Part shown: piece after piece, positions 18,969 through 30,400 of the stretch
Layout: every line of letters starts with the position of its first letter
Position numbering within the stretch: the first letter of the stretch is position 1
DNA from: Methylobacterium sp. FF17
GTDB lineage: Bacteria; Pseudomonadota; Alphaproteobacteria; Rhizobiales; Beijerinckiaceae
DNA: 64,000 nucleotides
Assembly: GCF_025813715.1 (NCBI RefSeq)
Contig: NZ_CP107532.1
Span: 3,426,001 to 3,490,000 of the forward strand
Reading direction: 5' to 3'
Notes under the pieces: generated by a model
Database searches by the model: none
The model's input: only the letters and a program-made list of their open reading frames with translations
What the model was told of the DNA's origin: nothing
Made by a program: the position numbers and the translations under genes

Positions 18969-21455
18969 ATGATCACGCGATTGTTGGTCCTGATAGGCCT
19001 TGCCCTTCTTCTGCCCCCAGTGCAGGCCCCCGCGAGTGGAGCGACGCTCCCGGAACGCGACCCCTCTTATGGCGGAAGCGAGGTCACCGGCCTCTACCGC
19101 CTCTTGGCCCGGCTGAACGGCGAGCCGCTGCCGCTCGCCGACCCGGACCCGTATCCTCGCGCCGGTGACATGCTGACGACTGGGGGGGGCGCAGCGCCGC
19201 CTTACGTGGCCGGCAAGCCGGTGGTCTGCTTTCCGCTCGGGGTCACGCGGCTCGACGGGACTTTCAGGCGCAAGGCGCCGGCACTCTTTAAGTCCGTCGA
19301 ACGAGCTCTTGGCGCGCTCGCCTCCGAGTTGCAGCGGGCGCGCGCCGCCAGCACCTCCGGGCGAGCATCGCCCACGATCACGCTGCGCCTGATCGGCTAT
19401 TCCGACCCGACCACCAATCCGCCGCAGGCCAGCCTGCCGGGGCGGGACGGTACCAATTTCGAGACGTCGCTGGAGCGCGCCGAGGCCGTCCGCGAGGCGC
19501 TGCGTCGACGGCTCGGCCCCGGCTTCACGTTCGAGGTAGAGGGACGGGGACATTACCGCCCCCGCCCGACCGATCCCGCCGATGGCGAGGGCACGCTCGA
19601 GCACGACCGGAACGACGACAGTTGCGCGACCTTCGAGTCGGGGCCGGCCGGCGCAGCCGCCATCCAGGCGACCACGCCGGCGCCCCCGGAGGGGCCCGGC
19701 TCGCTGCGATACGTCGCGTCGCAGCGGCGCGTTGAGTTCGAGATCGTCACGCCTGTCCTGACCCATGTCGGCCACCGGCTGACTAAGGTGCCGGAGGCCG
19801 ACGACGCCTCCAACGACGTCCGTCTGCGGCTGTTCCCGGGCAGAACGATGCCGGCGCGGCTGTTCGCGCACGAGATCTCCTGGTTGCCCTTTGGGCCGCG
19901 CCTACCGGGCCGAGACCATCCCTGCGCGCCGTGGCCGGGCACCGGGTCGCTCAAGCTGCTGCGCTCGCCCTCGTCTGGCTGGGTCCGTCAATTAGGGGCC
20001 GACAACAGGGAGCTCCCGACCAGCCGGCTCGACGGGCGCGACACGCTCGCGCTGCGGCTCGACGTCGACGAGGTCTGGAAGCGCGAGGGGGCGCGGACAC
20101 TCAAGGCGTGGCGCGTGTCGGTGGCGTTGGCGGCCCTGCCCGACTTCAATCACGACCCGGACACGCAGCCGGACCTGAACCCCAAACTGCCTCCGGAACG
20201 GCGGCCGTATTCCTATGACCGGGGGATCGGCATGCCGACCTACTGGGCCGTACACCAGCGCTTCGAGGCTCTCGTCATCAAGGCGGCTACCGATCCGCCG
20301 GAGGGTGCCGCGGCCAATCCGGTGAAAGCGTGCCTCGACGCGCTCGGGATCATGCCGGCAGACGCCGACAAGCGGGCCGCCTGGCTGCGCGCGCTGCGCG
20401 ACGCCGTCCTCGCGCAGCTGCCGAAGGACATAGACGGGATCCTGCTGCACGTTCACCGGCTCGACCGCCGCTTCCGCTTCTACGACCTCGCGCCCGGCAT
20501 GGTGCTGCGGCCGCGGCCGACGGATTACGATCTGCTGGCGCTCTGGACGCGGCCCGCCGACCCGACGCCGATCCTGCTCAGGTCCGACCCCGTCGACCCG
20601 TGCGCACGCGTCCCGGTTCCGCGAACGACGGCGGGCGGGTCGATCGATCCGAGGCGGGTTGTGACCGGCGACCCCTTCGCAACACTGTTCACCGGCCTTT
20701 CCTTCGGCGCGGTCTGCACCGGCACGCCCTATCCCGGCGACTCCCTGTCTACCCCCGAATGCCGAGTGGATGGGGCGAGCGGTACCGGCGACGAGAATTG
20801 CACCAAGCAATATCGTCCGCTCACCAGCCCGGGCGACATCGGGCAGTACGTGGCGGGCACGCACGTTCGGGTTTTCGCGCCGCTCGGGGACGGGGAGCCC
20901 AAGAGCTACGACGCGAAAGCACCACGCGTCGTCACGTGCCCGCGCAGCGGAAGCAAGCTGTGCGATACCAAAGCCTGGATATTCGGCCTCGACGCATCCA
21001 ACAATCCAAATGCGAACCACGTCACGATCCTGGCGCGAACGCCTTGGGGTGCACCCCTCGATGACTGGCGCTCGGCTCGGAACGACGCTCTTCCGAAGCC
21101 TAAGGCACTCCTCCCCTGCGTCGGTCCCGTCGAGTGCGGCTACCTGGGCGGCGGGCTGTCGCTGTCTCCGGCGATCAAGGTGAAGCTGAACGGCCGCGAC
21201 GAGTTGGCGAGCCTTGGCTCCGGGGTCGCCCACCTGCTGCCGACCGAAGACAGTGCGGCCTGCTTCGAGCGGCTTTTACCCGCCGCGCGTGGTTGGCCGC
21301 GTGGTGCGCAACTGGCTATGCCGCTGGACGTCGAGCTTGCAGGGCCGGGCGGAGCTCCGCTCGTTTTGGCGTCCGAGCTCGTCGCGGATCGCCGCGACTG
21401 CAGGCTGCTCGGCCTCATCCTCACGCACGGGAGCCGTCTGAGATGGTCACGCTGA
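18969..21455 (+). CDS. Secreted protein with an OmpA-like segment, partner of the giant gene
   Basis: An 828-residue protein when started at 18969 (MITRLLVLIGLALLLPPVQA, a clear signal peptide; an upstream start at 18951 adds six polar residues). The segment at about residues 105-205 resembles the OmpA C-terminal peptidoglycan-binding fold: ITLRLIGYSDPTTN, then FETSLERAEAVREALRRR and FTFEVEGRGHYRPRP, the order G-Y-S-D, N, S-x2-R-A, G-x-G seen in that family. A 30-residue loop between D and N is longer than usual. The rest (205-828) has cysteine-containing segments and many short beta-like stretches and no family I recognise. It overlaps the giant gene by 13 bases, so the two are translationally coupled. 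Envelope location is inferred from the signal peptide. Confidence 0.7.
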   Translation: MITRLLVLIGLALLLPPVQAPASGATLPERDPSYGGSEVTGLYRLLARLNGEPLPLADPDPYPRAGDMLTTGGGAAPPYVAGKPVVCFPLGVTRLDGTFRRKAPALFKSVERALGALASELQRARAASTSGRASPTITLRLIGYSDPTTNPPQASLPGRDGTNFETSLERAEAVREALRRRLGPGFTFEVEGRGHYRPRPTDPADGEGTLEHDRNDDSCATFESGPAGAAAIQATTPAPPEGPGSLRYVASQRRVEFEIVTPVLTHVGHRLTKVPEADDASNDVRLRLFPGRTMPARLFAHEISWLPFGPRLPGRDHPCAPWPGTGSLKLLRSPSSGWVRQLGADNRELPTSRLDGRDTLALRLDVDEVWKREGARTLKAWRVSVALAALPDFNHDPDTQPDLNPKLPPERRPYSYDRGIGMPTYWAVHQRFEALVIKAATDPPEGAAANPVKACLDALGIMPADADKRAAWLRALRDAVLAQLPKDIDGILLHVHRLDRRFRFYDLAPGMVLRPRPTDYDLLALWTRPADPTPILLRSDPVDPCARVPVPRTTAGGSIDPRRVVTGDPFATLFTGLSFGAVCTGTPYPGDSLSTPECRVDGASGTGDENCTKQYRPLTSPGDIGQYVAGTHVRVFAPLGDGEPKSYDAKAPRVVTCPRSGSKLCDTKAWIFGLDASNNPNANHVTILARTPWGAPLDDWRSARNDALPKPKALLPCVGPVECGYLGGGLSLSPAIKVKLNGRDELASLGSGVAHLLPTEDSAACFERLLPAARGWPRGAQLAMPLDVELAGPGGAPLVLASELVADRRDCRLLGLILTHGSRLRWSR

Positions 21456-24400
21456 CACGCCTGCCCGGCACCAAATGCTTCTCGAAAGTCTCCGGAGAGG
21501 CGCGCGTTATAGTCCGCCCGCGCGGCGAGGTGCCGGGCGACGACTTCATTCCGACGCAGGACACTATCCGGGAGGCCATCGTGGCGTTCCCGCATCGGCT
21601 GGCAGACGCAGCCGAAGTCTGTACTTGGCTCGAAAATGAGGCCGAGGCTCAGCGTCAAGCGGCACCGGACGCGCCGACTCGACGGGTGGTATTCCTCGAT
21701 CGGTTGATGAACGTCGTCGCGGTGATCGTCGGGAGCCGCCGGGGCGAGATCCCGGCTGTCCTGAACGACGGCGGCCAGTCCCGCGCCAACGGCGTCGATC
21801 TCGGCGATCAGTTCGGGTTGCTCCTGTCGGAAGCCGAGTTGCGCTTCGACGGGACATCGCTTTCCGTCGAGCCGTCCGAGTCGCCGCACCGCCTGGTTCG
21901 CTGGCGGCAGGCCCCGTCGAGCGCCGATCACCTGGCCACCGACGCCGTCACGCTGGCGCTCGACGGAGACATGCTCGGGCTCGTGATGGCGCGCGGTCGC
22001 GCTGGGCCGCACGAGAACGGCAAGGTCACGTCCGATCTCACGACCTATCACGATTTAGGCCTCGTCAGCAGCTTCGTCGAGCTGATCAAGACATCCGGTC
22101 CATTCGGCGACACCTTGAAGTACCGCGCGACACGTGCTGCGCTGCTGCATGCGGGCGACGGATTTGACACGGTGGCGTCCTTCGCGGCCTCCTTCGACCC
22201 GCACGAGCTCTACGACGGGGAGCGCTCATTCTTGCGGCTGCTGCCGGAGAAAGGAGGCGACGCCCTGACCTTGTCGCTGCCCGCCACGCCCGGACAGCCG
22301 GTCCGCGTCAGGCCCAGCGGCGGAGACTGGGAGCGCGGGAATGCGCCCCGGTTCGTGTTCACCAATCAGATCGGTGATGGGAAAAGCCTGGAGGATCAGC
22401 GCGAAGACCTGCTGACGCTCGTCGGCGAATACCTCGTCGAACCGCTGGCCGTCTCTTCGGGCGGTATTGGGGCGGCGCTGGACGTCTCCGATCTCGGCCT
22501 CGTGCCGGGTTTCGCGGCCAGCGAGGCGATGCAGCCGATGGTCGAGGCCGGTGGGCTCAGGACGCAGGCGGCGAAGCCTCTCACCGTCAGCTTCGTGCTC
22601 GGACCGGCCTTCGACTCGACGGAGAAGACCGTCGACGGACCGCCTGTGATCGAGGAGGAGTACGCCCTCGCGCTCACGGCCGGAAACAAACCGCACCGCG
22701 ACCGCACGTCGTGGATGAAGCTGCATCGCGGGGGCGAGATGGACCTGCTTGCCGAGCCGCCGAGCGGGCGCACGCTCGACGCCGTGGCGAGCGCTGGCGC
22801 GACCGTCCTCAACCATGCGCCGCTGCTCCGCCAGGTCGGGACAGGGGGGACGGACAAACATGCCGGCTTCCTGCCGGTTCTGCCGCCACGCGGCGTCCTC
22901 GCCGACGACCTCGACCTCGCGAAGGCTTTCGACCGCGGCCTACTGGCGCGCGAGCGTCGGCGCGTCTCGCAGGCACCCCGCGGCGCGAAGCGGGGTCAGG
23001 TACCGATGGTGGCGGGCGCAGCGTCGCCCGTGACGACGCCCCTCGGCTTCGAGGTCGAGACGAACGCGGACGGATCGCCGACCCGCCTTGTCTTCGCCCG
23101 AGTCAAGCTTGAGACCGGGGAGGCCGTCTTTGCGCTTCGAGGCAAGGCCGGAGCGCCGATCCCGTCACCGATCCTCGACGCGCTGGTCCGCAACAAGCTG
23201 TTCCTGGTCGCAAACCGCATGCCGAGCGCGGTGGAGGTGCCGGGTCTCGACTTCGAGAGTAGCATCAACATCGGCGGCTACTCCTTCGACGTGCGGCTGG
23301 ACGCGCCGGACTCGATGGTGCCGATTGGTGAGACGTCGCCGCGCTTCGACACCTTCGTAATCGTCAAAAATGTCGCCGACCGATCGATCGCCGAGCTGGT
23401 GGGTGACCCCTCGTCATGGTCGGGGCGCGGGCTGTTCCTGACCAACCCGCGTGCGAACACGAAGGCCGGCGCCGATCCGAAGCAGGCCGTTGGGGAGGTC
23501 CAGAAGGCGCTCGACGCCTTCATCGCGCGCGCCCGCGCGATCTCGGAGGGCAAGATCCCGACTGGAGGGGACGAACCCACGCCTGCCGACCCCGCGCGGT
23601 ACGGGCGGCTGTACAACGCTATCCTGAACGACGCGTCTTGGCAGGGCGTCCTCGTGGTCGGCGCGAGCTTCGACCTGGCAGGCTTACCCGTGCAACTGAA
23701 GGGGCTGCTCGGCGGCATCGATCTAGAGAGGCTAAAGGCGGAGTACATCGCGGTCCCGCTGAAGCCGCTGCCGAGCGGCGGGGTGCCGCAATCGCGACTC
23801 CAGGGCCTCGTCGACTACCGGGGCCCGCCGAAAGCTAAGCCCGATGTCAGTCCGGAGGAGGGTCAGAAGGACGACGAGGAGGGCCCTTACGGCTTCGACG
23901 TGCCCCGGCTCGTCGTAGAGTTCGCCCGCGGCGAGGTGTTGGGCTTCGAGGCCAGGGTGCGCCTCGTCGCGACCAAGCTGTTCCGCGCGGTTGGCAACAT
24001 CCAGCAGAAGAAGAACGGAGGCTGGGAAAGCGCCACGACCATCGAGCTCGACGGCCGCTACGAGAAGCGGCGCGAGGGCGACACGGTGCTGGAGAGCTAC
24101 GTCTTCGAGACCTCCGGCTCCTATCGCTACGTCAGCGGCACGGATCCGGAGGGAGACCCGGCTGCCATCATCCGGCGCGCGACGCTCGACCGCGTCGCCT
24201 ACGAGACCCTGTCGGCCGAGTCCAAGGACGGCAAGTCAAAGGTGGGAGCCGCGTTCCGGATCAACGGCGACATCGAGTTCGGGAACGTGAAGATCCCCGG
24301 GCTGTCGGACCTGTTCAACATCGAGAAGGTCGCGTTCTCCGACCTGCGCATCTCGTGCGACTTCCTGCTCGATCTCGTCAAAGGCGTCATCGACGGCGTC

Positions 24401-27400
24401 AAGAAGATGTCGTTCCGGGTCGGCGCGCTCGGCTTCGACTTTCCCAACGCGAGCGTCCGCAAGGACGGCGGAGGCCTGTGGTCGGCCTTCCCGCTGAAAT
24501 TCCGGAAATTCTGGATGTTCGACGGGCCGGTCAACCTGCCGTCGCTCGGCTATGTCAGCTTCGCCGAATTCGACGCCGCGCTCGCATTTCGGTTCGGCTT
24601 CGACTTTGATCTCGACCTCGGCACTCTCGGCGGCCTGTCGTCCTTCAAGGGCCTGCGGCTCGGCCTCCTGTTCGCCTTCGTGGACGGCGGGTCGTCGGCC
24701 GGCAACGTCACGTTCGGCTTCCGCTTTCCCGAAGGCGACGGCTCGCTCGATATCGGCCTGCAGGGCTTCCTGAAGCTCAAAGCGAAGAACTACGGCATAC
24801 TCAATACCGCCTATTCTAACGGCAAGAAAGCAAAGGCGATTTACAGCGTCGGCACCCAGCTGGAGGTGCTCGGCCAGGACTTTCCGGCCGATCCGGGCAT
24901 CACCTTCGCGGTGCTGGCCGCCCCTGAGCTGATCAAGAAAAACGGTCTCGGTTCCATCGGCTGGCTGGCTGCGCGCAAGTTCGCTTCCGACACGGGCAGG
25001 ATTGGCAATGTCATCGACCTCGAACTGATTGCGCTCGGTCAGCGCGTCGACCCCATGAAGGGCGTCGAAGTCAGGACGACGAAGGACTTCGTTGCCCAGC
25101 TCGGCAATCTTTTCGCGGATGACCTCGGCAGCGAAGAAGCCGACCCCAAAAAGATCGCCGAGAAAATCATCAAGGCGATCGAGACCAGCATCGGGTTCGC
25201 GCCCGACCGCAATTGGTCGCTCGGCTTTAGCGCCTGGATCGCCGACCGGGTGCAGATCGGCCTGGCGGTGCGCGACGCCGACATATACGGCCTGCGTGTC
25301 GACCTCCGCAAGTCGCGCAGCAGTCCCGATCCGCTCTTCGCGGTCGACGTGCTCTACCGCAAGCTATCGGAGCGTCTCGGCGTCTACTCGATCGAAATCG
25401 TGCCGCCGGAGCAGTTGCGCCAGATCGATTTCGGCTGGGTGGTCGTTGACCTGCCGGCGATCGGCATCGAGATCTTCACCGACGGCGGCTTCACGATCGA
25501 TCTCGGCTATCCACACAACATGGACTATGCGCGCGCCTTCAGCGTGCAGGTCCTGCCCTTCATCGGCTCCGGCGGGCTCTACTACCGCCAGGTCTCGGGG
25601 CCGGGCGCGAACTTCATTCCGCACCCCAGGTTCAAGAAGGGCGGCGTGCTGCAGCCGCGGGACGAGACGGTCCTGTCCTACCAAGTGGTGGAGGCCGGCA
25701 TCGCGTTCCGGGTCGGGCTCGGCAAGGAGATCGACAAGGGCATCTTTAGGGCCGGGCTATCGCTCACCGTATTCGCCACGCTTGAGGGCGGCTTCGGTTA
25801 CCTGAAGAAGAGCGACGCCTTCGCGCAGAACGGTTTCGAGACTGGGGCGGCCACGACCTTCATCGCCGTTGGGGGCACCGTGGGCGTGATGGGCGAGGTC
25901 TACGGCTACGTCGATTTCGGTATCGTCAAGGCCGGCGTCGCGATCAGGCTGTGGGTCGCGCTCAGTCTCGACTTCAAAACCGACCACCGCACACGGCTCT
26001 TCATGCAGGTCGGCGTCAGCGTCGCGGTCGAGGTGGAGATCGCGAGCTTCAAGATCTTCGGCCGGCGCATCTCGATCTCGATCTCGTTCAGCTTCGACAC
26101 GACGGTGGAATACTCTACCTATCTTGGCAGTGACCGCAACGCCGAATATTACGAAGTGGGCGCGGGTGTCGGAGTCGCCTCGATCCCGCGAGCCCGGACG
26201 GCGGTCGCGGAGTACGGCCCGATTGCCGCGTTCGACTGGACACGGTCACTCGCGCCAGCCGAGTGGCGCGAGGCGGCCGCGAAGCTCGCGTTCGCGCTTC
26301 GCTTCTCGCCCGACGTGACTCTCGCCAACCATGCGAACCAGATGCGGCCCGAGGCCGTCATGATCCTGACCTCGGAGGTGCCGGACAAGACGCCGACCGA
26401 CATTGACGGAGTACCGGCGATGCTGGCCGCCTGGGCATTCAGGGCCGCTTACGAACCGGGCTCGATTCGGGACAAGACCGTTAGCCTCGACGAGCTCGAC
26501 GCGCTGGCGCGCGCGGTCGCCGAGGGTCCGCCGCCGATACCGGGCGCTCCGGCGCCGACCGCACCGCCCGCCCGCCTCGCCCATCTCCCGGACGTGAGCG
26601 CGATCCTGTCGCTTTTCGCCGACAACATCGCGGCCACGTTCGAGGAGCACCTGGTCCACGACGACCCACCGCCGCCACCGGTGCCGGCGGTATTCTGGCC
26701 GATACCGCCCCGGACGCGGATCCGCCGCCACGGGTTCGCGGACGACGCCATCTTCGACGACGTCACGCCGTCCGAAAAGCGTGTGGTCGATGACCACTAC
26801 CGCGACACGGTCGACCTCGCGTTCCGCGAGCAGATGGCGGTCCTCAACCGGGAGGATGGGCCGGGGACGGTTAGGACCCAGGCCGCGCCGCCGCCGATCT
26901 CGATCGCGGACGCGGCCTTCACCGAATACGCGATCCTGCTAATGCGCGCCGCGCTGGTACGGCTCGCGAGCCTCGCACACGAGTCGATCCTAGCGGACAA
27001 GGACCGCCCCGATCGCGTCCGGCTCGGTCCTCTGCTCGACCGGCTGACCGCCTCGCCGGGCGGGACCGGCATGCCGGACGTCCCTGGCCCGGCGCGCGAC
27101 ATTCTGCGGTCGGCATCGCGGATCTTCATGCACGCACCGCGCCTGCCGTTCCCGGAGCTGGCGAAGGGCGACCTGTCGCTCGTGCCGCCCGACGCGATGG
27201 ACCCGACTGCGCATCACAGCCTGTTCCGCCTCGGCTGGCTGCAGGTCCCGCTGGGCGCCGCAGCGAATACGGGGGGCGCCGGAGCGGACACGAGGAGGAT
27301 CGAGGTCGAGATCGATCCCGGCTTCGGCGCGAAAGCCACGCTGAGCGTCGACGACGTCATCGGGGCGAACCTCGACACCTTCGCGGCGCTCGGCACGACC

Positions 27401-30400
27401 AAGCCGGCGCTCGGCGGTGCCTGGCACCCGTCGCAACTCGTCCGCACCGAGCGCCGACGCTTCCACGCCGGCCTTTCGCATCCGCGCAACGACGGCGGCC
27501 GGCTGGTGATGCTCGACCCGCTACTCCTGAGCCAGCTGGCCGAGCGCGCCCTCGCGGACGCTAGCCTCAAGCTGTTCCTGCGGAAGCTCCCGGACAGCGA
27601 CAAGGAGCTGCCCGCGCTTCCGGCCGATATCGAGCACGACAAGGACACGTTGAAGGCAAAGCCCGCGATCGCGGTCCGCATCCGCCTCGCGTCGCGCCGC
27701 GCCGAAGGCGGCACGAGTGATCTCGACGTGTTCGAAATCCTCGGCATGAGCGAGGCGAACCGTGTGCGGCTCGACCGCTACGAGGACGGGCAGAACCCCG
27801 GCGAGATCGTCGGCATCGCGTTCTACAGGCTTGGCGACACGCTGCTGAACGACGTCGGGGCGCCACCCGACGCCACGGTCGTCCAGGTCGACGTCTCGGC
27901 CGAGCCGAAGCCGGATGCCGACGGCGCCAAGGTGCAGCCGGCGCCGGTCCAGGCGACCTACGTCGCGAGGCTGGACGAGATCGGCGCCTTCGTTGACATC
28001 GTCCGGCGTACCGGCATGGTCAATCGTGGCGGCACCGTCTTGGGCTGGGATGGCGGTAAGGGAACGTTCGGCGCCGGCTCGACCGTCGAGGCCTTGATGG
28101 TGCTGACCCTGCGGGCTGATGCCGTCGGCCAAGCCAACGCGATGCTGATCGCGCCGGCGGACGCGGCCGGGGCAGATCGGCTTGAGGCCGTCCTCGCCGG
28201 CGACGCGGGCACGGATGCGGTCGCGAGCGTCGGCGAGCCGGTCGCGCAGGCCGGCACCATGCCGGCTATGGTCGTGCGCAAGCCGCTGCCGCCGCCGGAG
28301 GGCGCGGATGCCGGCGCCTGGAAAGCGCTAATAGACCGGTTCTCGATGCTGGCGGTCGGTATCTCGGGCCAGGACGGCACTGTTCTGGTAGAGGCCGCGA
28401 AAGCGCTCTCGGTCGGCCCGACGAAGGACGCCACGACGGGCGCACTTATGTTCTCCTTGCCGATCCCCGTCGCCAAGCTGTTCCGCGACGCCTCGCCGTA
28501 TCGTCGGGTGGGCCAGACGCTGATGCTGCGCGGCCTGTGGCGCGACGTCTACGGCAATGAATGGCCGGTCCCGGCCTTCGTAAAGCCCGACGCGCGAGTC
28601 CAATATGTCGATCGGCTGACCCCGTTCACCGACCTGCCCGGGCTCGGCATCGGCTGGTGGCCGACCGCGACGCCTGGCATCCTTCAGGTCAAGCTCCAGA
28701 TCGAAAGGCGCTGGCCCGACAGCCTCGTCCCGTCACCGCCTCCGACTCAGTCCCAACCCGATGACAAGCTGACCGCGGCCGCCCAGGCCGAGCTCGCGGG
28801 CCGTCTCGAACGGACACGCGCCGTCTATGCCTGCGCGGCCGAGCAGATCGCTGATCCTCTCGCGGATGCGACCCTGACGGCGAGCTGGAGCGAGGCGACG
28901 GTGGCGCCGGATCTAGGGACTGCGCTCCAGACCTTCATTAAGCTTGCAGCTGATGCCCTCGGAAAGCTGGTAGAGCTCGATCTCACGCGATCGGCGACGG
29001 CGATCCGCGATGACATTAAGAACGCTATTGCCGGGCTGTCTCGGTCCGTGTCTGCGACGGCACCCATTCCAACTATCGGAGAGTCGAACGCGGACTTCTT
29101 CGAGCTGGCGCTCACCCTCAAGGTTGCCCGGCGGGAGACGAATGACGCAGGCGACCAGATCTTCTTCAGCACCGACGCGACGTCGGACATGAAGTCGTTC
29201 TCCATGCCGGTCCGGCTGCGACTGCGCGAGCTGGACTCGATCCCGCCGGACGACCCGTTCGGCGGCACGCTGGTCGAACTGCAGCAGGCAGTGTGGAGCG
29301 GCTTCGCGCCGCACCACCTCGTCGGCACGGGCCTGTCGGCCCAGCCGGGGATCGGCGACCGCGCGGCCTGGCTGATCCGCCGCGAGGTCCTGCCGCCACC
29401 CGACCATCTCAAAAGGGGGGCGCGGCACGATTTCGCGCTGCCGCCCGTGTCGACGCACCTTCATACGGTGGAATTTACGGAGAAGACTGGTCTCTTGCCG
29501 ACCTTCGGCGGGATGCCGCGCTCGGCCACCTTCCGGGCCGTCGATGCGGATGTCGAGGCGGCGCGGGCACTCGCCGCCTATGAGCAGATCCTGAAGCCCG
29601 AGATCGTTGATCGACTGATGCGATCATCGGTAGGCAGGGCGGCCCTGCAAGAAATCGTTACAGCCAAGGCCGGTTTCTCCGAGGACGTGACTGAAGAAGA
29701 GAGCGAGAAATTGGGCATCGCGCAGCTTCTCGCGACGCGGGCCGCACCCGTCTTCGTCGGCAGCGCGCCCGCTCCGCAAAGCCTAGCACTCACCCATCGG
29801 GTGCTGACCGATCTGGTGCGGGGCGTGCTGACCCGCGCCGACACGATCGACACGATCGTGGTCCTGGGTGACCCTGATCCGACGACCCGACCCGTAGCGG
29901 GTAAGAAGCTCGAGGCCGGCCCGCAAGCCTACGGGCGCTTCGAGCCGGAGGGTGCCGCGATCGCGTCCGTGCGTCCCTTCGTGATGAGCGTCGGCACGCA
30001 GAGGGTCCGACGCGACCTCGCGATGGCGGTGGACGTGCCGCCGGACTTTGCCGAAGCTTTCATCCAGGTCGTGGGTCGCTATCGCGTCACGCACGTGCAG
30101 CGCCTGGACCGGCCAGACAACGTGGAGGCGGGGCGGCCCGGCCGCTACCGGCCGACCGCGTGGCTCGCCCTAGTGCCCCCCCCCGTCGAGAAGAAGCAAC
30201 CGGGATTGTCGCATGCCCCTATTCCCGCCTGGCTCCCGGAATACGAGATCGAGCTGAAAGACGTCCCCGTGTTGCGCCGCCGCTATCCGGTCGTGCCGGC
30301 CCTCCTGCGCGAGACCGCGACGGAAACGTCCTGGCCGCCGGCGATGCCGATCGACGCCAGCCTTCGCGACTGGTCATCGTCCCGGACCTGGAAGGCGGAG

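Noticed and set aside
21134..21442. Extension of the giant gene upstream to 21134 (would add 103 residues)
   Set aside because: That stretch overlaps the secreted OmpA-like gene, is arginine-rich as expected of an out-of-frame shadow, and ATG 21443 gives a natural N-terminus with a 13-base overlap.
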